Origin: Synchiropus splendidus
Taxonomy: Eukaryota > Chordata > Actinopteri > Syngnathiformes > Callionymidae
Length of the DNA stretch: 64,000 bases
Assembly: GCF_027744825.2 (NCBI RefSeq)
Contig: NC_071336.1
Location: forward strand, 10,727,001-10,791,000
Reading direction: 5' to 3'
Below the pieces are notes generated by a model. The model was not told the origin of the DNA. It searched no databases and saw only the letters and a program-made list of their open reading frames with translations. Shown one piece after another: positions 40,872-51,549 of the stretch (position 1 is the stretch's first letter; every line of letters begins with the position of its first letter). The translations under genes were made by a program, and so were the position numbers.

Positions 40872-41170
40872 CTTGTCCGCAGATGCTGCGCTTCTCTGCC
40901 CGCGGGCTTGATGCTGGCGGGGGGCGCGTGCGTGGGAGCGCGCGTGCGACGCGATCACGGGCGGACGCGGTTGTGCGAGTCGGCGGAAGCTGCGGAGCTC
41001 AAACTTGTTGCTCTGCTCGGCGGCGCCAACGTCAATGTGGAGAAGTGGAGCGGAGGGTCGGGAGCGCGCGTGTGGAGGCAGCTGCCGGCGGAGGCACCCC
41101 CCACCGTCCCCACGCCACTTCACTCAGGACCCCCTCCCGCAGGATGGAGAACACGCCCCCTTTCTGACAA
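40600..41170 (-). promoter_or_regulatory. col25a1: CpG-rich promoter region of col25a1
   Basis: Sequence around and upstream of the first ATG is strongly GC- and CpG-rich, with many CGCG and GCGCGC runs between about 40850 and 41110, in contrast to AT-rich surroundings. No TATA box is evident. This is the expected form of a CpG-island promoter with dispersed start sites. Several open frames on the opposite strand here reflect the GC content only. Confidence 0.65.
40656..40871 (-). CDS. col25a1: col25a1 exon 1: cytoplasmic tail, membrane anchor and start of coiled coil
   Basis: The exon codes for 72 residues from METAEVKRQS to TELLSQ and ends at a CAG|GTGTGT donor in phase 0. The hydrophobic run SSACSIASLAFCVLLSI, preceded by basic KRQ and R, predicts a type II membrane orientation. 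The segment DIRNRVVDLESG resembles the post-membrane heptad region of collagens XIII and XXV. The frame stays open past the donor, but the donor and the excellent exon 2 acceptor show where coding stops. Confidence 0.82.
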
Positions 41171-42379
41171 GTCATTCATTCGTCTGTGCACTTCATTTTC
41201 ACTGGCGACAAGTCAAAACATTTTGAGATAAAAGCCAAAGGAAAGTGACGCAGAGTTCACGGTTCACTTTACTTACAATTCCTGACATTGCAGCATAAAT
41301 GGTTGACATCACGACTGTGGAGGCAAGGTGAAATATTTTCAATAATTCATCATGATAAAATTTTAAAAGAACGTTTACAGATGCTCCATGTGACGTGGTG
41401 TGAAAGTAGAAGTCCCATTATATCAGATAGGACGAGGTCACCCTAAATCATCCTTTTAAATTGACCAATCCAAGATGACATTGAGGAGTACTGACTGAGC
41501 TAAAAACATTCTGAAGTTGACAAATAAGGGACAAGGAAGTGCAACAATAGGGTCAAAAAGATCACTGATTCACTCATTCAAGTTTTAAAAGTGATCAGCA
41601 TCTGTGCTATTACTGTATCTAACAAGCTAGTTTAGTTTTGGGATTAAGAGGTTTCAGAGATACCAAAACTGTCTGGGAAAAGTGGGAACTGGGAAAAGAA
41701 AATACAAAAAGGAGGCAGAATTATAAGAACTTCTCGCCACTCCTTTTCAATTCCTCAGATCAAGTTTGGTGTCGTTTTGACATTTTAAAAAAATGCATCA
41801 ATTCATTTCAGTTGTGCTTGTAATGCTACCTAAATGAAGAATTGGAGTCTGCCATAAAATTGGCGATGGAATAAACTGTCAGGTTCATTGGGCATTGGAC
41901 CTCAACTCGGCTGTCGTTTGTCGCCTGTCTAATTTCACAGAAAGAATTTCAAGGCAGAGCCAAACTACAAACTATTTCCAGTTTAATGGTCTCAGGCTCT
42001 CTCTCTGCAGATGTTGGCTCCATTAACCTGAACTGTCTCTGGTTCCCCTCACAGCAGAGCCCGGAGCATCTGCAATCAGCACAACTAAGTCGGAGACTGT
42101 GGTGCTCAGACAGGGAACAGTGGGTTGGTGGTCGACACTGGTGGTGAGGACCGACTCCAAATAGTTTCTTTCACTGGGAAAGTGCCCAGCCTTCCTGCTG
42201 CAATGCTGATGAAAAGTTCTTGGTGGGAGCTCAGGTAAAAAAGACTGTACAGTGCATGTAAAATTTGGTGTCACTGGTGTCTTGCCATTTTCACTGTTTG
42301 AACACATTTTTTGGTCATTTAGTGTGCATTCCTAGCTCATTTGTGATTTTATTTGAAGCAAGCTATTTGAATTACAAAC
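41171..42379. other. Intergenic, col25a1 upstream; nothing recognised
   Basis: AT-rich sequence without a supported gene. The minus open frame at 42023-42307 has no family features. Confidence 0.4.
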
Positions 42380-43570
42380 GCTATTCTTCAGGTCCCTCCA
42401 TTTAAACACAACTAGGACATATTCAGATGAGTTAAAACAAAGTGAAGATGTGCTTTAATTTCAGACGCCTTGTTTAATTTTTGAGGGTATTTCACAACCA
42501 AATCAGTCGTATGGTGAAGGTGCCCTTTTCAGGCAACTGTTCCAAAATAACGAGACAGTTGAAGGCTCAGCTCATCCTCAGGCTCAGCTCATGACAGGTG
42601 TGTGTGTTATTCCCTCATAATCCTGTTTTAAAGGAGCAGATAAAAGACTTAGAGGTAATTTCGCGGATGCTCTTTGCATTCGGAATATGTTGCCGTCAAC
42701 CCTCAATATGGGAGCAAATCTCGGGTATAGGAAAACCCCTTCTCTATAGTTGTCCTGTCCAGAACAAGAACACTGTCCAGGAGAGGCGTGTCACAGTCAA
42801 CTGTCATGAGAGACTTAGCCAGGGTGATCACGCAGCCAAAAGATGTAAACCACTGCTGAGCCACAAAAACAGAAAGGACAGATATGCGTGCCAAACAATA
42901 ACAATCTAAAAAAAAATCCTTTACAGATCTGGGGGATCTGAGGGAGAGACGAGACAAAGATTTACCAAAACCAGAGTGATAGGAAGAGAAGAGTATGTGG
43001 AAGGACAGGCCCTGGTCAGGAGCCACACAAAACAGAAGCATGGTGGTGGTTGTGTCATGGCGTGGGCAAGGATGGCTGCCAGTGGAACTTGTTCCATTGT
43101 ATTCATTGATGATGTGACTGCGGATAAAAACAGCAGGGTGGATTCTGACGTGTTTTGGGCGATATAGCCGGCCCATGTTCAGCCAAGTGCTACAAAAGTC
43201 ATTGGATGGGGCTTCACAGTGTAGTGACCAAAGCACAGGAAAGCAACCAAAGAGATTTTAAAGCCATGAAGTGGAACATTAAGCAATGCCCCTGTCAATC
43301 ATACAACCTGAAGCCAAGGGAAACAGCCCCAGGAACAAGCAGAAGTGAAGGAAGTTCAGCCTGGCAGGCATCACCAGGGATAAAACCCAGCATCTATTGT
43401 ATGTCTTCCAGACTTTAGGCGGTACCGCGAAGGATTTGCCACCAGGTATTAAAAATTTGATTTATCGTTGTTAATTTCCCCCATTACTTTTAGTGTCTTA
43501 AAAAGTAGGGAGTAAAGACTGATGCAATTCCAACTCTGTTCACCTGCTTTGGATGCTGCAAATGAAGTCT
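42380..43570 (+). mobile_element. Decayed Tc1/mariner-like DNA transposon
   Basis: Plus-strand translation gives broken pieces of a Tc1-type transposase. LLSHKNRKDRY near 42860 matches the KKNRxDRLxFA region, and KHGGGCVMAWARMAASGT at about 43036-43090 matches the conserved KHGGGSVMxWxxxxxxG block of the DDE domain, followed by VFIDDVTADKNSR. The catalytic frame beyond it is broken by stops and shifts. A typical carboxyl-terminal remnant ending in GFAT(R/K)Y lies near 43425. The flanks at about 42390 (GGTCCCTCCATTTAAACA) and 43470-43530 look like opposed, diverged ends. Boundaries are approximate, and the element cannot be active. Confidence 0.75.
42736..43440 (+). pseudogene. Tc1-like transposase pseudogene
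   Basis: This is the coding remnant inside the element. At least two frames are needed to follow the homology, one at 42736-42906 and another at 42976-43167, with stops between them. After the VFIDDV motif the sequence keeps nucleotide similarity to the family but no usable frame. It is inactive and clearly old. Confidence 0.7.
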
Positions 43571-45234
43571 GTGGTTAGCACATCTTGTTCTTCTCATTTC
43601 AAATCCCTTCTAGCTGTGTTTCAAGCCAAAGGGATAAGAATTGTGTCTGTGTCCCAATACTGAAGATCAAGCAGAAAATGATGAGTCGAGGGAGCAAATT
43701 GAGGCCAATCCTCCCCACCTGAGTAAAACCACTGAACGATTTTGTTCTGTTATTATTGCTTCCCAGTTGCTACTGATGAAGAGGTTGGACTGAACAAAGA
43801 ACAGCAGAACGTTGCCTCAGGATTCAGGATTAAAATGAATGATTGCAATTCTCCACTGATTAAGATGAATTGTTTGGTTTGTAGGAACAGCTGAAAGTAA
43901 CCTCCTCAGGTGCTACATTTGCAACAAAGATCATTTAAATAGGTGCTGTCGGAGCTCAACTGGATAACCTAGTCAGTTTCCGAGACTATGAGAAATATGA
44001 ATAATTTCCTCTCCGCAAACTACAGAGTTTACATGCATTTTTAGTGGGACAAATACGAGAACTTCCTCAGCTGTTAACATATCCATCGTGACGATGGACT
44101 CAGGAAACAAACCTTTTTGTCAAGTGAAAAACATTTTCTTGCTCACAGTGTTTTAGATATTAGTGTGCAAAAAAGCTAATATTAGTTCAGTGCTTTGAAC
44201 TGCATTCAATTCTGTCGCGTTAGATCGCACAAACTGCACGACTGTATTCAGTAGAACCTAAAATTACACCGTTTTTTTTAATCAACCTCGTTTGGTTTTG
44301 AGTAAAACAAATGATACATACCAACCGTCATGCTACCTCAACCGGCAAATAGATGCTTCAACACCTGCGCCCGAAATCATGAACATATGCATCTGATAGC
44401 AGCGAAATTGAGTTCATCATTAATGGTCATTAAACACTTTTTCCTGCTTTCCTTCGAGACAATCATAATATAGAACTTGATTTGACTTACTGGACAACTT
44501 GAGCTAATAATTCTGAAAAAAAACTAGGGTTAGAATTGGCAGAGCGTATCGCGCTACAAATGTAGGACAAGAGTGTAAAGTTACAAAACTCTTCTTACCT
44601 TCAGAAGGATTTTGAGTGAAAACTGACCCAACTATTTTACAATTTGTTCATTAAATGCACTGTTATATGGTCGTCACACTTATCCTGAGTCTTGGATGTG
44701 ATTGGAACTTTGGCGCCATCTAGTGTACAAGGACTGACGAAGTGACAATATTATAAACCTGAAAGATTTCGAGTGTAAGTTTAGAATCCTGGCTATCTTC
44801 CTATTCATACAAAGCCATTCCTTGATGTACTTTGCAGAGCAAGAAAATGTTTTTCATATTACTTTACAACAACCTCTTGACAAAATGGGTTCACTTCCTG
44901 TTAGTTCAAGCTGGCTGCATTATAAAATTTAAAAATGAAATGCTATGTTTTTGACATCCCTATGGAGCCATGAGTCGCACAGTGGCAATATCAAGCATAC
45001 TTGCTTAGTCACGCTCGTCTGAGGACTCCATCACTGATAATGAATAACTTATTCTCTCTTTTGATGAGGGACAACTTCAGACATCTGCACAGGCCTGATA
45101 ACGTACTGCTCATTTTACTGCTCAAGTCTATACTCAATATTAAAAAATCATCATGAATCATGTTTGAGCAAAGTTGCTTTTGGAATCTTCACCCCTTCAC
45201 TTAACAAACTCAAAATAAAATCACAGCAGTGACC
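43571..45234. other. Intergenic, between transposon remnant and larp7 3' end; nothing recognised
   Basis: AT-rich, no supported exon on either strand. Confidence 0.4.
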
Positions 45235-45257
45235 ATCAAAAATAAAGACAATTTATT
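45235..45257 (-). terminator. larp7: larp7 polyadenylation signal
   Basis: AATAAA on the minus strand (TTTATT at 45252-45257) lies about 145 nt after the stop codon and is preceded by an 18-nt T tract (45258-45275 read on the minus strand). Cleavage is expected 10-25 nt beyond. Confidence 0.75.
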
Positions 45258-45398
45258 AAAAAAAAAAAAAAAAAAGACACTCCACATTTGGATGAGAAGA
45301 ATATCAACATTCACACAACGTCCATTAAAACATGACTGAAAATGACACGTGGTCAAAGAGTCTGAACCACACAATACAGTAAAAACCACCACAGCCAG

Positions 45399-48300
45399 TC
45401 AGTCTTCAGAAAAACGGATGTGCTTGCAGGACTCTGACGCCCGGGCCACAATGATCTTCTCCGCTTTGGATATGAGCTGTAGGGAAAACATGACTTTAAA
45501 AATACATTCTTGTGAACATGTGTTATACTGTCGTGAGGCTGACATGAAGTAGGTGAATTTTGAGGGACAATATCAAACATGTACCATTTAATATGACACA
45601 TAACAAAAGTAAAAACTAGTCTGTTTACCTTCTCGGTCCCACGCCTTTTCTCACGTGGTCGGTTCAGTTTGACCTGACGATCAACCAATATCTTCTGCCA
45701 ATATCTTTGTTCATGGTCACCTTCAAATGACACACACTGGATTTAATGTTTCAAACAACAAATCTAAGCAGCCTTCAAATTCTTTTTACCTGAGAGGATC
45801 TCCATCTTCCAGCTGTGCTGCTCCTTCATCTTCGAGCTGGCTTTGATCACCGCAGCAGCTTGATCGGGAGTGCTGAACCGGACGTGTCCATCCAGATCAC
45901 CATCCAGGACGTCTACGTATGCCACTGGAGAGATTTTACTCAGACAGTCCTGTCGACCAGAACCGGGACACTCAACACCAGGACAGGACAGGTAAGGAAA
46001 CAGAAAACAATGTTGGTGTGACACGTACTTTGATGACCATCTTGCTAGGTAGCGGCTTGCTGTCCGCAATCTTGAGGATGACACCACTGGTGAACTGAGG
46101 TCCCTGCTTCTGTGGCGGCTCACCCACTGAGAAGAGACAACACAACACAAATCTAACACAAATCTAATTCACAAAGTCAGAGGAGGATATAATGCTACAA
46201 ATAAGGTCAGTTCATTAACTCTGTTATCAGCAGTCTTGCTGGCAGTAAGATTTTATACATCTGGACTCACATGTTAGGTCAGCAGCACCATGAGACTCGT
46301 CCTGCTTGGTGTCATTGATCTTAGTGATGCATTTCTTAAGCGATGCCATGCTGCTCCTCTGCAGATTGAGGTACTCATCCTTTAGCCGGAGCCAAGCTTC
46401 TCTGGGTGGAGAAAAAACACGTCAGGCTTCTGCCTCATTCTGGAGCTGACAGTTCGCATCTGTTCTCACTTTGACAAAACCCTCAGGGGGATGACCTCCT
46501 CTCCAATCTTCAGTTTCTCCTTGTGTTTCTTGTTCCTCTTCCTCTTTGCTTTTAAAGTGGAGTCGTCCCCGTTCTCCTTCCCGTCGTCATGCGAGTCTGG
46601 CAGAAACCAACACAGTAGGAGCTTCAGATGACCCAGATTTGAAGAAATCAAAAAACAACATACCAGTCTTTTCTGCTGCATCACTTTCATCTGTCTTTCT
46701 CATCTTCCTCGGGGCCTCGCCCTCAGAATCAACCGCAGCCTGAGACCTTCGCCTCTTTTTCTCTGTGGACTTGCTCGCTACTTTAACATCCATGTCTTTC
46801 TCTCCTTTTGCCGTCACCACGGTCTTCTGTTCAGGAAGCTTAGAGTCTTCTTGCTTCTGCTTGACTTCCTGGGCTGCGGCTCCATCCTTTTTCTTCTTTT
46901 TCTTCTTTTTTTTCTTCTCCTCCTCCTCAGCTAAAAACATTAAACAACCCATTCTAACCATTGTGAAGTTATTTTCACAGTGCATGCCAATTGATTTCCA
47001 GGAAAATCCAACATTACGTATACATTTTTCATGTATCCATCATGCAGACAATCTATGAAAATGACCTATCAGTCTTGATAATTTTTACACATTCTTCTCT
47101 TCAGAGCTACTCTATGCAGTATTTTCTAATGTAACCGCAGTTAAGTCCATTACATGCAATTGTGGGAGTACCGTCTTCATTTTTGACCAGAGAAAGTGAA
47201 TGAAAGTAAGATGATATATTGCTCTTTATTAACCCCAATTTGAACACTTTACTTAAGGAACTGTTATTGGAAGAACTTTCCCAGGTCATATATACAAGCA
47301 TAACAGAAGAGCAACATCATCACCTGGTGGTGGATTGTCAGCCTGCAAAGGAATGGGTTTCCAGCCTTTGGTTTTGGGGAAGATCCCAGGTTTCCTTGGA
47401 GCATCTTCAGGAGGATTGTTCAGCATCTGTTTTGTGCACAGACCCAGGTGTCATACACCAGTTTTGCACATGCATTGAATACAAAAACAGCATAACAACA
47501 GTCACCTCAATGGCTTTTTGTGCTTGCTCCACAGTCTCAAACTCCACAAAGGCAAATCCTTTTGGGTCTCCTGTAGACCTGTATCTGGGGATGCTAATGT
47601 AAACCACGTTGCCACACTTGGTAAACACTCGCTCCATCCAGCTGTGGTTGACATCCCTTGGTAGAAGTTCCTAATTTAAAAATAAAAAAAAAATTAAAAT
47701 TAAAAAAATAAAATAAAACATCTTCATGACCGACTTCATTCCATTTTTAAACATAGCAATTTTGAAAAAGACTTAACCCCAAACCCAATTAGCCCAAATT
47801 TTAAAAAAGGAAACTTTACACTTCATGAGGTGTGTTGAACTTTTACTTCCATGGCATGTAACACTAAATATTGTATTTAATGTCTGATGAATCATGCCGT
47901 TTAAAAGAAAAATTACCACATAAACAGTGCGGCTGTCCACATCTTCTGGCTTTTCTCCGATAGGAAACTGCCGTCTGACTTTATTTCCCTCCAAATTAAC
48001 CTGAAATACAACTACAGTCAATGTAGTAAAAGAGAACACTAGAAAAGCACCTTTTCTTCACTACATTACTTCGACAACGGATGAGTTCTTCAGTGCTCTG
48101 GCAATCAGTTTGGTATCAGATGTGAGCTTCTTCATCCGATTAAAACTGGCCAGCACGGATAAGTCCACATCTGCAACACATTCAAACTGTGTCACACCCT
48201 GAAAGCCATAACTTGAGTGATCGAATACCAGTTACTTACATCCATCACCAGAGTCCTCGATGAGCTGTCTCATGAATCTGTCCTTGTGAAGGTTCACATC

Positions 48301-48435
48301 CCCAAACCAGAACTCTACTTGCTTCTTTACATCTCCGAGCAGTTGCTTCACACGAGACCGTTTCTTCTTTTCAGTGTCTTCTTTCTTAACGCTGTGAGTC
48401 CCGCTTTCGGTAGCCCCAGACTCACTGTCATTCAT
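45399..48435 (-). CDS. larp7: La-related protein 7, 7SK RNA-binding protein (complete, 12 coding exons)
   Basis: LARP7 holds 7SK RNA in the 7SK snRNP, which keeps the kinase P-TEFb inactive in the nucleus; it also assists U6 modification. Coding exons are 48240-48435, 48070-48170, 47917-48000, 47506-47670, 47324-47426, 46664-46930, 46470-46596, 46271-46401, 46029-46126, 45790-45949, 45629-45720 and 45399-45476. They total 1602 nt, so 533 residues (human about 580), with every phase consistent. Order: La motif (about 30-105, [19 protein letters not shown]), RRM1 (about 118-200, with RNP1 KGFAFVEF), a conserved [19 protein letters not shown] linker, an acidic then ten-lysine tract likely acting as NLS, a low-complexity middle, and the xRRM (about 395-505) with [22 protein letters not shown] and [16 protein letters not shown]. 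It ends KHIRFSED, close to the human end. MNDSES is the first ATG after the exon 2 acceptor. Confidence 0.97.
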
Positions 48436-48824
48436 TCTGTAAAGGGGAAACAATGATAGAACCGAAGCATGAATGATCAGTCGCCTGAGATATTTAGTCA
48501 TGGTCAATTATTTAATGACAATTTGCCAAGAACACGCTGATGGGACATCGCAAAAAGACCCTGAAGAACAGGAATAAATCATACAGTTCTAAGTTGTTCA
48601 TGTACTAATGTGAAAGGTCGAGATTAAATCGAACTATTTTTGTGAATGTGAATGGAGTTACAACTAAATGCAGCTGTGGCGTTACTTAGCTTTCCTTTCA
48701 CCACAACAAAAACTGACGATTTAGTTTAGAAGTCCTATCGCATCTTGTTCGCCGGCAACATCGTTAAAAAAAATAAAAATTAGATAATGAGGTCGAAACG
48801 AGTTCAAATAGCAGATATATTTAC

Positions 48825-48910
48825 CTGATATAAAACCGAGGACAGAAAGAGAGTCGACTAAACTGTGGATATTTGTTTAAAAAACAGAGTCCTCCGGCTA
48901 ATGTTTTAAG
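48825..48910 (-). other. larp7: larp7 non-coding exon 1 (5' UTR)
   Basis: A donor TATATCAG|GTAAAT at 48824/48825 pairs with the acceptor TTTACAG just before the start codon at 48437. The exon is non-coding; its upstream edge is a guess from the promoter motifs. The intron between them (48437-48824) holds nothing else I recognise. Confidence 0.6.
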
Positions 48911-48975
48911 TCCGCATCGACGCAGAGATGACGTTGGGTCACGACGTCATCAAACGCAGACAACATCCGGTAAAC
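48911..48975 (-). promoter_or_regulatory. larp7: larp7 core promoter with paired CRE-like sites and an ETS-like site
   Basis: GATGACGT at 48927-48934 and its reverse complement ACGTCATC at 48944-48951 are separated by 9 bp; these are CRE/ATF-type motifs. ATCCGG at 48965-48970 is an ETS-type core (CCGGAT on the minus strand). There is no TATA box. This combination is usual for housekeeping genes. Confidence 0.6.
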
Positions 48976-49021
48976 ATTTCAAAATAAATGCAGAAAGGGA
49001 ATCGGAACTCGGAGTAGTGTA

Positions 49022-49620
49022 TTATTGTGTATGCTACTCAAAAGTGTATATCCTCGTAAGGACTTTTGGAGGTTTCTGATTGCCGTAATGCGTTCCCGGG
49101 CCACCCACCATAAACTAGAACCCTTAACAAAATCTAAAGTCAGTTATAAAGACCCTCACACACGTATTTCTATCCCTGTTTCTCATTGCCATAATGCTTT
49201 CCCCAGCCTCTCACCCTTGACCTCACCATCTAAAACAAATGGCTCACCTTAACCATGACTCTGAACCAAACTTACACCCAATCATCCTCAAATTGAGGCT
49301 TAACCTCGTGGGGTCCAGCCAAATGTCACCACGAAGTCTTCATAAGGATAGGGTTTCCTCAAGAATTGGTCCCCACAAGTAAGGATTAAACACACTCACA
49401 CACGTATTTCTATCCCTGTTTCTCGTTGCCATAACCCTTTCCCCAGCCTCTCACCCTTGACCTAACCATCCAAAACAAATGGCTCACCTTAACCTGTGAA
49501 CCAAACTCCTCCTCAAATTGAGGCTTAACCTCGTGGGGTCCAGCCAAATATCACCACAAAGTCTTCACAAGGATAGGGTTTTGTGAAGAATTGGTCCCCA
49601 TAATGTGGGACAAGCAAGCC
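49022..49620 (+). repeat. Tandem copies of the CA-ended dispersed element
   Basis: Two near-identical units of about 240 bp begin at 49155 and 49395. Each contains CACACGTATTTCTATCCCTG, CTTTCCCCAGCCTCTCACCC, AATTGAGGCTTAACCTCGTG, GGGTCCAGCCAAAT and TTGGTCCCCA. The second unit ends in a short (CA)n at 49620-49642. A third, diverged partial unit precedes them at 49022-49150. The array fills most of the gap between larp7 and the 3' end of adamtsl1. Confidence 0.8.
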
Positions 49621-49642
49621 CACACACGCACACACACACACA
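49620..49642. repeat. Short (CA)n microsatellite
   Basis: About 11 CA units with one interruption, at the end of the tandem element array. Confidence 0.8.
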
Positions 49643-49678
49643 GCAGTGAGTGAATGTCACCAAGAGAAGTTTTTCAGC

Positions 49679-49684
49679 TTTATT
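49679..49684 (-). terminator. adamtsl1: Likely adamtsl1 polyadenylation signal
   Basis: AATAAA on the minus strand, about 560 nt past the stop codon at 50247-50249, is the most distal such hexamer before the repeat array. Other AATAAA-like hexamers occur nearer the stop, so alternative ends are possible. Confidence 0.5.
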
Positions 49685-50246
49685 TGACCAGCAGGTAGAA
49701 CCGTCACATGTACAAAGACATACAAATAAATAAAAACAAATATCTACAAACTGAAAGGCATGTTTGTGATGGTTTGTTGGAGTTGGAAACATCACAAAGT
49801 GGTTGAAGAAACAAACAGGTTTCCTGATAATCTGAACTATATAAATAAAACACTTGGACGAGAGCAGAGTGCAAAAGTTGTCGCTTAGTGCAACACAAAC
49901 ATCCAAATCATGTCAACTGTTCTCTAGAGTAAGTCCAGATGTTTGCCGCTACGATGATCAAACAACCATTAATAACATTAATTTAATCTAATTATAAACA
50001 TGTGCAACAGTTTCTCTGGGTTCCAACCACATTGCACAACCTCAGATAAAACCTCCAGATGTTTTCGGGATTTAAAGTAACCTCTCTCTTCTTTGATGAG
50101 ATCAGGTGTTTTTTCAGAGTCAGTATCAATATTGTCTTGGAACAAAACAAAAGACTGAAGGTGATCCAAATTCTCGGACACCTTTAGATTCTAAAGAACG
50201 TCCAGGATCTTTATTCAGACTGAAGACGGTCTTTGTCATGGTCTCC

Positions 50247-51549
50247 TCATGTGTTGTGGCAGGACTGACAGCAGCGAGTCTGAAACTGGGGCAGCGAGCA
50301 AAGGTCCAGCTGCTGGACTTTCTCACAATAGCGGGTGCTGTCCTGACATTTTCCTGCTGAGACGAGAACTTTCAGATGCAGGCACATATTCTAAACATTT
50401 ACGCACATCAGGAACAGCAGGGGATATTACTGTGATTAATTACAGACTGAATTCACAATACTAAAATACTCAAATAAAAATGAACAGAATAACTTTCTTG
50501 TCTCACCTTGACCACAAGACTGGACGTTGCAGCGTTGCCAGCTATGAGGGCGGAGCTTAAATAAGCACTGTAGGTCAGGCATCACCTTCCCCGTCCCCTG
50601 GTCCACACAGGTCACCTGGCGAGACTGGAAACCATGACGGCCACAAGAAGCAGTGCATTGAGTCCACGGTCCCACCTGCCATGATGGAGAGCAGGCGTCC
50701 GAGGAACAATTGTCCACAGAATGGAGTCTAGGAGCAAATATCAGAGTTCCTGAAAGTCTGAGTATGATTTAAGGGTATGTGGAAATAAAAAGACAACTAT
50801 GATCGCCAAAAGAGAAGTGGAAGATGCAAACCATGAAGAACAAAAACAAACCAAACCAAACAGGAACGTTAAAATCAGTTTAGCATGAGAGTGCAGATAT
50901 TTAGAAGGGCAAACTACCTAGTAGGTCCGACACACATCCTGGAGGAAACACGGGTTCCATTTGCATGCTGACAGTATACATGCCGACGTGGAGAACATGT
51001 ACCTCGACACTGGAAGACAACAGTTTTCATGACAATAGAATACGGACAGTGAATTAAATTATTTACGCTTGTGCTCTACTTAGCGTTTTCTAGCTTTTTC
51101 ACCTGACAAAATGTTATTCAAGCAATGTCTGTCCCATGTCTAAGCGATAAGACATCATGTGTGGGATTGACAGACACAGTTCCTGTGTTAGGAGTCTTAC
51201 CGGGCCCCATCGGGTCACCACCCATCTGAAACATGGCGTCAGGAAACAGCTCTGTGTACTTGGGGGTTTCTTTCCCGAGCTGGAGCAGTGATGCTGTTTC
51301 ACCTCAGACAAGTCAGAGTCCTTCAGGCATCGAACACTTCTGGTCTGAAGGCCATCCCCACAACTGGCTGAGCACGGAGTCCAGGCCTCTGCATGCCACC
51401 TGAGCCACCAACAAGTCTTGATCACTTGATCAATTCACACGCTCTGAATGTGACTCGTGTAGTAGCAGAAATTCACCTGAAGGGGCAGTGTTGTACCACA
51501 CATTTCCCTGATGGTTTTGCGTGGCAACTCTCTGCATCACACCTTTCTC
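50247..51549 (-). other. adamtsl1: adamtsl1 exons 21-25: partial TSR, three TSRs and PLAC domain
   Basis: Exon 21 (73 nt) codes a cysteine-containing stub, [16 protein letters not shown], then VVQHCPFRW. Exon 22 has [19 protein letters not shown]. Exon 22 end with exons 23-24 give [16 protein letters not shown] and then [20 protein letters not shown]. Exon 25 codes the PLAC domain, [17 protein letters not shown] then [13 protein letters not shown], and ends HNT-stop at 50247. Confidence 0.9.

Noticed and set aside
40821..41231. Several plus-strand frames over the col25a1 CpG island
   Set aside because: High GC content removes stop codons. The real coding exon is on the other strand, and these frames match nothing.
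42703..43236. 177-codon minus frame over the transposon remnant
   Set aside because: It is antisense to the Tc1-like transposase remnant, whose motifs read on the plus strand.
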